From contig CAITOD010000639.1 of the NCBI GenBank assembly GCA_903893935.1, positions 1-6,668 of the forward strand: 6,668 nt of DNA, read 5' to 3'. Below, piece after piece: positions 1 through 5,914 of the stretch. The position numbers and the translations under genes are program-made. The notes beneath the pieces were generated by a model that had not been told where the DNA came from, made no database searches, and saw nothing but the letters and a program-made list of their open reading frames with translations. Source of the stretch: an uncultured Sphingomonadales bacterium. Lineage in GTDB: Bacteria; Pseudomonadota; Alphaproteobacteria; Sphingomonadales; Sphingomonadaceae. Each line of letters starts with the position of its first letter. The stretch's first letter is position 1.

Positions 1-1
1 C

Positions 2-262
2 AACGTCGATTCGGCGATCAGCCAGGTCAACACCACCGAAGCCTCGCTGGGGGCGGCGCAGAACCGGCTGACATCGGTGGTGAACAACCTCAACACCAAT
101 ATCACCAACCTGTCGTCGGCGCGCAGCCAGATCCAGGACACCGATTATTCGTCGACGACCACCCAGCTCGCCAAGTCGCAGATCCTGTCGCAAGCTTCCA
201 CCGCGATGCTTGCCCAGGCCAACCAGAGCCAGCAGAACGTGCTGTCGCTGCTCAAGGGTTGA
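2..262 (+). CDS. Flagellin, C-terminal part (5' end outside window)
   Basis: This is the last 86 codons of a flagellin, the filament subunit exported through the flagellar type III system and polymerised beyond the hook. The frame is open from base 2 to the TGA at 260-262. The translation has the classic flagellin C-terminal D1/D0 pattern: LGAAQNRL, then a heptad-rich helix with NLSSARSQIQDTDYS, then QILSQASTAMLAQANQS and the terminal QNVLSLLKG. These residues pair with the N-terminal D0 helix in the filament core and include the export and chaperone-binding region. An in-frame GTG at 77 is internal and is not the start. The gene is convergent with motB, so it is probably transcribed separately from the flgH-motB unit. 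Whether it is the main flagellin or one of several paralogues cannot be told, so I give no symbol. Confidence 0.95.
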   Translation, partial: NVDSAISQVNTTEASLGAAQNRLTSVVNNLNTNITNLSSARSQIQDTDYSSTTTQLAKSQILSQASTAMLAQANQSQQNVLSLLKG

Positions 263-294
263 GCCGGATACCCGATAAGCCTGCCGAACAGATT

Positions 295-326
295 GACGCC
301 CGGCGATCGTGTGATCGTCGGGCGTC
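295..326 (+). terminator. Hairpin between convergent flagellin and motB, likely transcription terminator
   Basis: Bases 295-308 pair with 313-326 to form a 14-bp GC-rich stem with one G-T (G-U in RNA) pair and a 4-base loop, GTGT. The hairpin starts 32 bases after the flagellin stop. It is followed on the + strand by a weak T-containing tail (GTCTTGT), and there is no T-run on the - strand side. Placement and stem strength suggest an intrinsic terminator for flagellin. It may also stop or stabilise the 3' end of the opposing motB transcript, whose stop codon is 27 bases away. The poor U-tract lowers certainty. Confidence 0.6.
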
Positions 327-352
327 GTCTTGTCCGCAACCGGGGTCAGGCT

Positions 353-1195
353 TCAATCCATCAAGAGGATCGACATACGGCGGTTGCGCGGGTCATCGGG
401 CGCGCCGGTCACCAGTGGTTCCTGGTCGGCCACGCCCTCGATGCGGCGGAAGCGCTTTTCCGCCACGCCGAACCGCATCAGCGTCTGGCGGGTGGTTTCG
501 GCGCGGCCCGCCGACAGCGACCAGTTGTTGGCCGCATCGCCGGGTTTCCATTGCAGGCTGTCGGTATGGCCGCGCACGGTCAGCCCGTTCGGATCGGGCG
601 CGATCGCCTGCGCGATGACCTGCAACAGCTCGACCGCCTGCGGCGTCAACAACGTGGTGCCGAGCCGGAACATCGAGAAATCGGCGTTGTCCATCAGATC
701 GAGCCTGATCCCGTCGGGGGTCATCGTCATGCGCACCTGGCCGGCCAGCCGCGCGAGCGTCGGGTTGGCATGCAGCTTTTGCTGAAGCCGTTGTCGCAAG
801 GCGGCAGTGCGCTTGGCCTTGGAGCCGCCCTCGAGCGGGCCGCCATTGGTGTCGCGCGGCACGGTGATTGTCTTGTTGCCGGTCTGGCCGGCGCGGAACT
901 GGTAATTGTCGACATCGGTCAGCGACGATCCGCCGAGCAGGCCGAACGATCCGGCGCTGCCCTGGCGGGTCTTGACCAGCGTTGGCGTGAAATAGTCGGC
1001 GATGCCCTTGCGCTGCTTTTCGGTGGTTGCCCCCAGCAACCACAGCAGCAGGAAAAACGCCATCATCGCGGTCACAAAGTCGGCGTAGGCGACTTTCCAC
1101 GCGCCGCCGTGGTGCCCGCCGGCGACCACCGTGATTTTCTTGACGATGATCGGCGGGGCGTGCGGGTCCTTGCCCTTGGGCTTGGCCGCGCTCAT
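353..1195 (-). CDS. motB: Flagellar motor stator protein MotB
   Basis: This 280-residue protein is the peptidoglycan-anchored half of the proton-driven stator, inserted in the inner membrane beside MotA. The N-terminus has GGAWKVAYADF (30-40) running into one hydrophobic segment at about 41-55. Asp39 aligns with the proton-binding Asp32 of E. coli MotB. The AYADFVTAMMAFF pattern is the E. coli-type MotB signature and differs from sodium-type PomB. The C-terminal OmpA-like peptidoglycan-binding domain (about 160-280) carries GHTDS (209-213), NNWSLSAGRA (223-232) and NRRMSILL (271-278). The length is normal. The ATG overlaps the motA TGA in an ATGA, and no Shine-Dalgarno sequence is visible before it, so translation is probably coupled to motA. 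It is the last gene of the - strand unit and converges on flagellin. Confidence 0.96.
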   Translation of the reverse strand: MSAAKPKGKDPHAPPIIVKKITVVAGGHHGGAWKVAYADFVTAMMAFFLLLWLLGATTEKQRKGIADYFTPTLVKTRQGSAGSFGLLGGSSLTDVDNYQFRAGQTGNKTITVPRDTNGGPLEGGSKAKRTAALRQRLQQKLHANPTLARLAGQVRMTMTPDGIRLDLMDNADFSMFRLGTTLLTPQAVELLQVIAQAIAPDPNGLTVRGHTDSLQWKPGDAANNWSLSAGRAETTRQTLMRFGVAEKRFRRIEGVADQEPLVTGAPDDPRNRRMSILLMD

Positions 1196-2055
1196 CGGCC
1201 GCGCAACGCGTCGAGCAGTTCGGACAGGCCCGGGCGGAAGGCGTGGCCAAGGCCCGACCGCGCGGATTCGATCACCAGCGGTTGCGGCCAGCCGTGGAGC
1301 GAGGCGACGATCACTTGCTTGACCGCCTGAAAGATCATTTCATCCTGATCGAGCACTTGCTTCAGCCGCCCCGCAAGCGGCGCGACAATGCCATAAGCGA
1401 GCAGCACGCCCATGAACGTGCCGACCAGCGCCGACCCGATCATCGCGCCCAGGATCGCCGGCGGCTTGTCGATCGATCCCATCGTCTTGACCACACCCAG
1501 CACCGCGGCGACGATGCCGAGGGCGGGCAAGGCATCGGACAGGCCCTGCAGCGTGTGCTGCGCCTCGGTCATTTCATGAAACAGCGTCTTCATCGCGTGG
1601 TCCATGACATCTTCGACCGCGTGCACTTCGAGCGTGCCCGATGACACCACGATCAGCGTCAGCGTGTCGCAGATCAGCGAGACGAGCGGCTTGTTGGCGA
1701 GCAACTTGGGAAACTCGGCAAAGATCGGCGAATTGCCGGGGTCGGTGACATGGCTTTCGAGTGCGACCGGACCATCGCTGCGGAGGATTTTCATCAGCCG
1801 CGTGCACAGCACGATCGCATCGATATGATCCTGCTTCGAATGGCGCGGGCCTTTGAACACTTTGCCAAGGCCCGATCCGATGCCTTTCAATTCGTGCATC
1901 GAATTGCCGGCGATGGTTGCGCCGAGTGCAGCGCCGCCGATGATCAGCATTTCGTGCGGGATCGATTCCATCACCGGGCCGAGCGCGCCGCCGGTAATGG
2001 CAAAGCCGCCGAACACCATGACCAGCAAGACAACAATGCCGATACCTGCAAACAT
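1192..2055 (-). CDS. motA: Flagellar motor stator protein MotA
   Basis: This 287-residue inner-membrane protein forms the proton channel with MotB and transmits torque to the rotor protein FliG. It has four hydrophobic segments at about 4-21, 34-51, 177-197 and 204-226, with a large cytoplasmic loop between the second and third. Landmarks that align with E. coli MotA are Arg92 and Glu100 (FliG-contact charges Arg90 and Glu98), Pro177 in LPALGIVAAVLGVV (Pro173) and Pro226 in GIVAPLA (Pro222). The ATG at 2053-2055 is preceded by AGGA with 6-nt spacing, and by a GGAG slightly further upstream, which supports this start. The gene begins 21 bases after flgL on the same strand and overlaps motB by 4 bases. 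That places the stator genes at the end of the hook and ring gene unit. Confidence 0.96.
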   Translation of the reverse strand: MFAGIGIVVLLVMVFGGFAITGGALGPVMESIPHEMLIIGGAALGATIAGNSMHELKGIGSGLGKVFKGPRHSKQDHIDAIVLCTRLMKILRSDGPVALESHVTDPGNSPIFAEFPKLLANKPLVSLICDTLTLIVVSSGTLEVHAVEDVMDHAMKTLFHEMTEAQHTLQGLSDALPALGIVAAVLGVVKTMGSIDKPPAILGAMIGSALVGTFMGVLLAYGIVAPLAGRLKQVLDQDEMIFQAVKQVIVASLHGWPQPLVIESARSGLGHAFRPGLSELLDALRGR

Positions 2056-2076
2056 GGGTTATCCTGCTCCGTCGGG

Positions 2077-3006
2077 TCAGTTGCCGATGTCGTTGAACAA
2101 CGACAACGAGGAAAGGCGCACGAAGCAGGCCTGGCTTGCCTGCAAGGCGGTGGTCAGTTCCTGCAGCTTGATCGCGGCCGACGACACATCGGTGTCGCCA
2201 ACCTGCGATTCTTCGGTCGCGCGCGCGGTGCCGGCGGCGGTCTGGTTCTGCGCGTTGAGCGTCAGCCAGGATTCGCGCGATCCGATCACGGTTTGCGCGG
2301 TGGTCACCGCATCAAGCCCGTTCGACAGCGAGGTGAGCGCGGTTGCGGCTGCGCTCTGCGCCCCGCTGCCACCCGCCTTGAGCGCGCTCGCCAGGCTGCC
2401 CAGCGTGTCGATCAGGTTGGTCGGGTTGCCGGCGGCATCGGTCATGTCGAGCACTTCGGGGCCGGTCAGGCTGGTCTGCACGCTTTGGCCGCCGCCGATC
2501 GGCAGCGAGGGTGACGTGGCCGCGCCGACATAAGTCGCATTGCCCGCGGCATCGAGCGAATAGGCATTGCCCGCGACGCCGCCGCCGAACAGCGCATTGC
2601 CACCGGCATCGCGCGTGTTGGCCAGGCTGACCAGATCCTGCTGGATCTGTCCGATCTGCGTGCCGATCGAGGCGCGCTGCACATCGGTCAGCGTGCCGGT
2701 GGCGGCTTGCGTGGTCAGCTCTCTGGCCTGGTTGATGTCGTTGATCATCGATGTCATCGTCGCGTCGGCCAGTTGCAGATTGGCCGAAGCCTTGTTCGAC
2801 GAGGCCTTGTCGGCGGCGGCTTCGCTGTCCTGCAATTGCAGCATGCGCATTTGCGCCGCCGCTTCGGGATCCTGCGAGGCCGACGTGTACTGGTTGCCGG
2901 TGCTGATCGAATTGTCGACCGCGTTGACCTGCCCCTGCAGCGTGGCGAGCTGCTCGGCGGCTGACGTGTAGAACGAACTCGTGCTGGTCGAACTGATCGT
3001 GGTCAT
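2077..3006 (-). CDS. flgL: Flagellar hook-filament junction protein FlgL (HAP3)
   Basis: FlgL (309 aa) is the second junction protein between hook and filament. It is exported without a cleavable signal and assembled on FlgK. The N-terminal helical region holds the family pattern of Ser/Thr-Gly followed by DPEAAA (NSISTG...SQDPEAAA, 32-51), and it continues as a heptad-rich coiled-coil stretch to about 135. A Gly/Ala-rich variable middle follows. The C-terminal helix has TALQAS and ends in LSSLSLFNDI, matching the usual FlgL ending. A cysteine at residue 294 in this helix is unusual for an axial flagellar protein. The ATG at 3004-3006 is favoured by AAGGA and AGG motifs just upstream. The 91-base leader back to flgK is largely a 15-bp tandem repeat. 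The gene sits between flgK and motA, the expected place for flgL. Confidence 0.93.
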   Translation of the reverse strand: MTTISSTSTSSFYTSAAEQLATLQGQVNAVDNSISTGNQYTSASQDPEAAAQMRMLQLQDSEAAADKASSNKASANLQLADATMTSMINDINQARELTTQAATGTLTDVQRASIGTQIGQIQQDLVSLANTRDAGGNALFGGGVAGNAYSLDAAGNATYVGAATSPSLPIGGGQSVQTSLTGPEVLDMTDAAGNPTNLIDTLGSLASALKAGGSGAQSAAATALTSLSNGLDAVTTAQTVIGSRESWLTLNAQNQTAAGTARATEESQVGDTDVSSAAIKLQELTTALQASQACFVRLSSLSLFNDIGN

Positions 3007-3010
3007 GGCG

Positions 3011-3023
3011 CCTGCCTGTCCTT
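3011..3023 (-). promoter_or_regulatory. Ribosome binding region of flgL, derived from last tandem-repeat copy
   Basis: On the - strand the flgL leader reads AAGGACAGGCAGG and then GCGCC before ATG. AAGGA lies 12 bases from the ATG, with AGG motifs at 8 and 4 bases. AAGGA spans the 3' end of the repeat copy at 3020-3034 and the next base. That copy reads GAAGG where the two copies next to it read GAAAG, so a single A-to-G difference produces the Shine-Dalgarno-like sequence. Confidence 0.55.
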
Positions 3024-3079
3024 CGGTTGCCCGTCTTTCGGTTGTCCGTCTTTCGGTTGCCCGTCTTTGCGTTGCCTGT
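3020..3079. repeat. Four-copy 15-bp tandem repeat in the flgK-flgL gap
   Basis: Four head-to-tail 15-base units lie at 3020-3034, 3035-3049, 3050-3064 and 3065-3079. The + strand consensus is CTTTCGGTTGCCCGT. The first and second copies each differ from it by one base, the third is identical, and the fourth has three changes. Degraded half-units (GCCTGT before, CGTTGGGG after) suggest an older, longer array. The array fills most of the 91 bases between the flgK stop and the flgL start. Read on the transcribed - strand, two units contain CGG-GCAA-CCG, a 3-bp mini-hairpin with a GNRA-type loop, and a third has ACAA as its loop. The function is unknown; it may be a spacer or a slippage-prone leader. 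Confidence 0.9.
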
Positions 3080-3097
3080 CGTTGGGGTGGTGCAGGA

Positions 3098-4462
3098 TCA
3101 TGCGGTCAGATTGTAGATGGCGGTGAAAACGGTGCTCGCGGCCTGGATCACTTTGCCCGAAGCTTCGAACGCCTGCTGAAACTGCACCAGGTTGACCGCT
3201 TCGGTGTTCAGGTCGACCCCGGCTTGCGTGGCGAGGCTGGCGGCGGCGGCGCTCGACAGCGTCTGCAAGGTGGTCTGCGTGGTGGTGGCGCTTTGCACGT
3301 CGCCCGAGATCTGCGTCAGGATCTGGTTCATCGTGCCGGCCGGGTCGAGCGTGCCCAGTGCACCGGTCATTGCGGTCAGATTGGTGGCGTCGGTGCTGCC
3401 GGCGGCCGATCCGGCCGCAGCGGTGGCAATCGCGCTGCCGTTGCTGGTGGCGAGCGTCAGCGTCGCGGCGGTATTGCCCGAAAACAGCGCTGCGCCGGGG
3501 TTGCCGTCGAGATCGGCGCCTTGCGCCTGCTGGTTGTTGATCGTGGTCGCAATGCCGCTCGCGAGGCTGTCGAGGCTGTCGCCGATCTGGCTCAGCGTGG
3601 CCAGCGCCGCCTGATTGCCCGCCAGCGATCCGCCGGCCAGCGCAACGGCGGCATTGCCGATCGCCAGGCTTTCGGTGCCATCGGCGTTGACGCTATTGGT
3701 CAGCGTGTTGGTCTGCGTGCCGGTCACCAGCGGCGGGCCGCTCACCCCGCCCAGATTGACGTTGACGCTGCCGTCGGGCTGGATCGTGGTGGCCAGACTG
3801 GCAAGCTGGCCAAGCTGGTCGAGCAGGCTGTCGCGCTGGTCCATCAGCCCGGCGCGGTCGCTGGTGGTCACACCACCGGTCGTTGGCGCACCGCCTGCTG
3901 TCGCCGACAATTGCGTGTTGATCGTTGCCAGCTGGCTCGCCAGCGTGTTGATCTGCGCGACGCCATCGCTCACTTCGCCCTGCAACCCGGTCTGGGTCGA
4001 AGCCAGGCCTTGCCCGGCGATCTGGAACGCGCTGGCCATCGTCTGGCCGCTCTGGATCACGCCGGCGCGCGCCGAGGCATCGGTGGGGTTCTGTTCGAGC
4101 GCGGTGAACGCGTTGCGGAAATTGCCGATAGCGGTGAACACGCCTGAATCTTCGACCGCGGTTTCGACATCGGTGAGCCCGGACACGGTGGCGCTGGCCT
4201 GCGCGGTGTTGCTGGCGGTGCTGCGCGCTTCGCTTTGCAGGAAGCTGTCGGCGTTGCGGACGATGCCCGAAACCGTCACGCCCGACAGCGATATGTCGTT
4301 GGCGGTGCTCCAGCTGCTGGCAGAGGCCACTTCGACATCGTTGGCGCTGCGCCGGACATAGCCCGGGTTGCCGGCATTGGCGATGTTCTGCCCGGTCAGG
4401 TCGAGCGCGATTTCGGCGGCGCGCGCGCCGCTGGCCGCGATCGAAAGGAGATTGCTTGACAT
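3098..4462 (-). CDS. flgK: Flagellar hook-associated protein FlgK (HAP1)
   Basis: FlgK (454 aa) is the first hook-filament junction protein, exported through the flagellar type III system and capping the hook. The N-terminal D0 domain carries TGQNIANAGNPGYVR (23-37), the axial-protein NIANxxTPGY-type signature. The mid-protein motif DQRDSLLDQL (208-217) is typical of FlgK. The C-terminal D0 helix runs from GVDLNTEAVNLVQFQQAFEA (415-434) through KVIQAASTVFTAIYNL, matching the FlgK ending. It is shorter than the 547-residue E. coli protein. The difference most likely lies in the surface-exposed middle, here a low-complexity Ala/Thr/Gly/Ser-rich stretch (about 190-370). There are no cysteines. 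The ATG is 6 bases after the flgJ stop, and its Shine-Dalgarno AAAGGA is formed by the last two codons of flgJ. Confidence 0.95.
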   Translation of the reverse strand: MSSNLLSIAASGARAAEIALDLTGQNIANAGNPGYVRRSANDVEVASASSWSTANDISLSGVTVSGIVRNADSFLQSEARSTASNTAQASATVSGLTDVETAVEDSGVFTAIGNFRNAFTALEQNPTDASARAGVIQSGQTMASAFQIAGQGLASTQTGLQGEVSDGVAQINTLASQLATINTQLSATAGGAPTTGGVTTSDRAGLMDQRDSLLDQLGQLASLATTIQPDGSVNVNLGGVSGPPLVTGTQTNTLTNSVNADGTESLAIGNAAVALAGGSLAGNQAALATLSQIGDSLDSLASGIATTINNQQAQGADLDGNPGAALFSGNTAATLTLATSNGSAIATAAAGSAAGSTDATNLTAMTGALGTLDPAGTMNQILTQISGDVQSATTTQTTLQTLSSAAAASLATQAGVDLNTEAVNLVQFQQAFEASGKVIQAASTVFTAIYNLTA

Positions 4463-4468
4463 CGCCGC

Positions 4469-4777
4469 TTATCCTTTGGAACCGGCGGCGAGCGTGACCG
4501 GCAACCGCGCCTCGAGCGCGCGTTCGACTTGCTGCCCGAGTCCCAGCGCGCCGCTGTGCGCGGCAAGATCGGCGAAATGTTCGTCGCGCATCGCGGCGAA
4601 CGTCTGCGCGCCCTGGTCGTTGCCGAGCGGCGTTTCGCCAAAACTGCTCTGGCGCGCGGCGGCGAGCATTTCGCGCACGAATATCGCCTCGAACGCCTGC
4701 GCTGCCTGGTGCAGTTGCGCGCGTTCGGGCGAAGCGGTCGACGATGCGGCGGACGTGGCGGGGGCAACGGCTGTCAT
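4469..4777 (-). CDS. flgJ: FlgJ-type rod-binding protein, single-domain (no muramidase domain)
   Basis: This 102-residue protein matches only the N-terminal rod-binding half of FlgJ, which acts in the periplasm as a scaffold or cap for rod assembly. The diagnostic helix is QAAQAFEAIFVREMLAAAR (24-42), followed by the conserved region GAQTFAAMRDEHFADLAAHSGALGLGQQVE (56-85). Residues 1-20 are Ala/Ser/Thr-rich and probably disordered. There is no signal peptide, as expected for type III export. The glucosaminidase domain that makes gammaproteobacterial FlgJ about 310 residues is absent. The stop is clean and flgK follows 6 bases later, so this is not a truncation. The ATG overlaps the flgI TGA as ATGA, and GGAAG 4 bases upstream can serve as ribosome binding site. 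Position between flgI and flgK is the standard flgJ place. Confidence 0.9.
   Translation of the reverse strand: MTAVAPATSAASSTASPERAQLHQAAQAFEAIFVREMLAAARQSSFGETPLGNDQGAQTFAAMRDEHFADLAAHSGALGLGQQVERALEARLPVTLAAGSKG
4472..4477 (-). promoter_or_regulatory. Ribosome binding site of flgK, inside the end of flgJ
   Basis: AAAGGA on the - strand is the last two sense codons of flgJ (Lys-Gly) and directly abuts its TAA stop (4469-4471). Nine bases separate it from the flgK ATG. Termination on flgJ should leave ribosomes next to this site, which suggests translational coupling. It supports the chosen flgK start. Confidence 0.7.
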
Positions 4778-5892
4778 ATCACTTCCATTTCCGCCTTGAG
4801 CGATCCGGCCTGTTTGAGCGCTTCGAGAATCGCGACGAGGTCGGACGGGCTCACGCCCAGCTTGTTGAGCGCATCGACCAGCGAGGCGAGCGATGCGCCG
4901 GGCTTGAACAGTGCGACATGGCCGTCGCCCTCGCTCACCGCGATCCTGCTGGTGGGGGTTACCACGGTGCGCCCCTGGCTCAGCGGGCCGGGCTGCGACA
5001 CGCGGGGTTTTTCGTCGACGCGCACCACCAGCTTGCCGTGGCTGATCGCCGCAGGGCTCAGCCGCACCGCGCTGTTGATGACGACCGTGCCGGTGCGGCT
5101 GTTGACGATCACTTTGGCCGGGGTTTCACCGGGCACGACATCGATCGTTTCGATCTGTGCCATCAGGCTGGCGCGGCGGTCGGCGCCGCTCGGCAGCCGC
5201 AGCGCCAGTGTCACGCCGTCTTCGACTGTCGCGGTCTGCGGATATTGGGCATTGATCGCGTCGCGCACGCGCGATGCGGTCAGGAAATCGGCCTGGAACA
5301 GGTTCCAGCGCAGCACGTCGCCATGATCGAACCCGGTATCGACCGCACGCTCGACCGTGGCGCCATCGGCAATCCGGCCGACGGTGGGCACGTTGACTGT
5401 CAATTGCGACCCGTCCTTGGCGGTGATGCCGAGCCCGCCCACCGCCAGATTGCCCTGCGACATCGCGTAGATCTGCCCGTCGGCGCCGTACATCGGTGTC
5501 ATGATCAGCGAACCACCGCGCAGCGACTTGGCTTTGCCGATCGTGCTGACGGTCACATCGATGCGCTGGCCGGGCTTGGCAAAGGCGGGCAGGTCGGCCG
5601 TCACCAGCACCGCGGCGGCGTTTTTCAGGCCCGGCTGGACGCCGGGCGGCAATTGCAGCCCGAGCCGGCCCGACACGCCGCGCATCGCCTGCGTGACATA
5701 TTCGAGCGTGTCATCGCCGGTGCCGGGCAAGCCGACCACGATGCCGTAGCCGGTCAACTGGTTCGAACGAATGCCCTGAAACGCGCCGAGATCGCGCACA
5801 CGTTCGGCGTGCACCGGCGGCGCCAGCACAAAGGCGGCGATCAGCAGGATCAGTCGCGTGCACAAGGCAGCAAGGGCAGGGCGCATGGTCAT
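4774..5892 (-). CDS. flgI: Flagellar P-ring protein FlgI
   Basis: FlgI (372 aa) forms the periplasmic P ring that acts as a bushing for the rod in the peptidoglycan layer. A Sec signal peptide is clear: Arg4 and Arg13, a hydrophobic core at about 14-24, and an AxA-type cleavage site at PVHA|ER after residue 29. The mature protein starts ERVRDLGAFQGIRSNQLTGYG, the family N-terminal block, followed by VVGLPGTGDD. Later blocks are GGSLIMTPM (126-134), NSRTGTVVI (264-272) and the C-terminal SLVDALNKLGVSPSDLVAIL (337-356), ending in KAEMEVI. Full family length. The first ATG (5890-5892) is chosen because GGGA lies 8 bases upstream; a second ATG two codons later is possible. The mature chain has no cysteine. 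flgH ends 22 bases upstream and flgJ overlaps the stop by 4 bases. Confidence 0.96.
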   Translation of the reverse strand: MTMRPALAALCTRLILLIAAFVLAPPVHAERVRDLGAFQGIRSNQLTGYGIVVGLPGTGDDTLEYVTQAMRGVSGRLGLQLPPGVQPGLKNAAAVLVTADLPAFAKPGQRIDVTVSTIGKAKSLRGGSLIMTPMYGADGQIYAMSQGNLAVGGLGITAKDGSQLTVNVPTVGRIADGATVERAVDTGFDHGDVLRWNLFQADFLTASRVRDAINAQYPQTATVEDGVTLALRLPSGADRRASLMAQIETIDVVPGETPAKVIVNSRTGTVVINSAVRLSPAAISHGKLVVRVDEKPRVSQPGPLSQGRTVVTPTSRIAVSEGDGHVALFKPGASLASLVDALNKLGVSPSDLVAILEALKQAGSLKAEMEVI

Positions 5893-5914
5893 GGTCGATA
5901 TCCCGTCGCGGCGT

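Noticed and set aside
77..262. Separate small protein gene starting at the GTG at 77
   Set aside because: The frame is open upstream to base 2 and the upstream residues continue the flagellin C-terminal pattern, so it is the tail of a larger flagellin.
393..1250. - strand open frame (285 codons) in another frame of motB
   Set aside because: It overlaps motB on the same strand and has Arg/Ala/Pro-rich, low-information sequence. MotB has every conserved motif.
293..1330. Long + strand open frame (345 codons) antisense to motB and the end of motA
   Set aside because: It is an Arg/Gly/His-rich shadow produced by GC-rich codon bias opposite well-conserved motB. It has no recognisable domain.
3020..3079. 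Tandem repeat as a CRISPR array or replication iterons
   Set aside because: The units are only 15 bases and directly adjacent with no spacers. They lie inside an operon with no replication or cas genes nearby.
2981..4147. Long + strand open frame (388 codons) antisense to flgK
   Set aside because: It is very Arg/Gly-rich and runs opposite a clear FlgK. It reads through the tandem repeat and shows no family motif.
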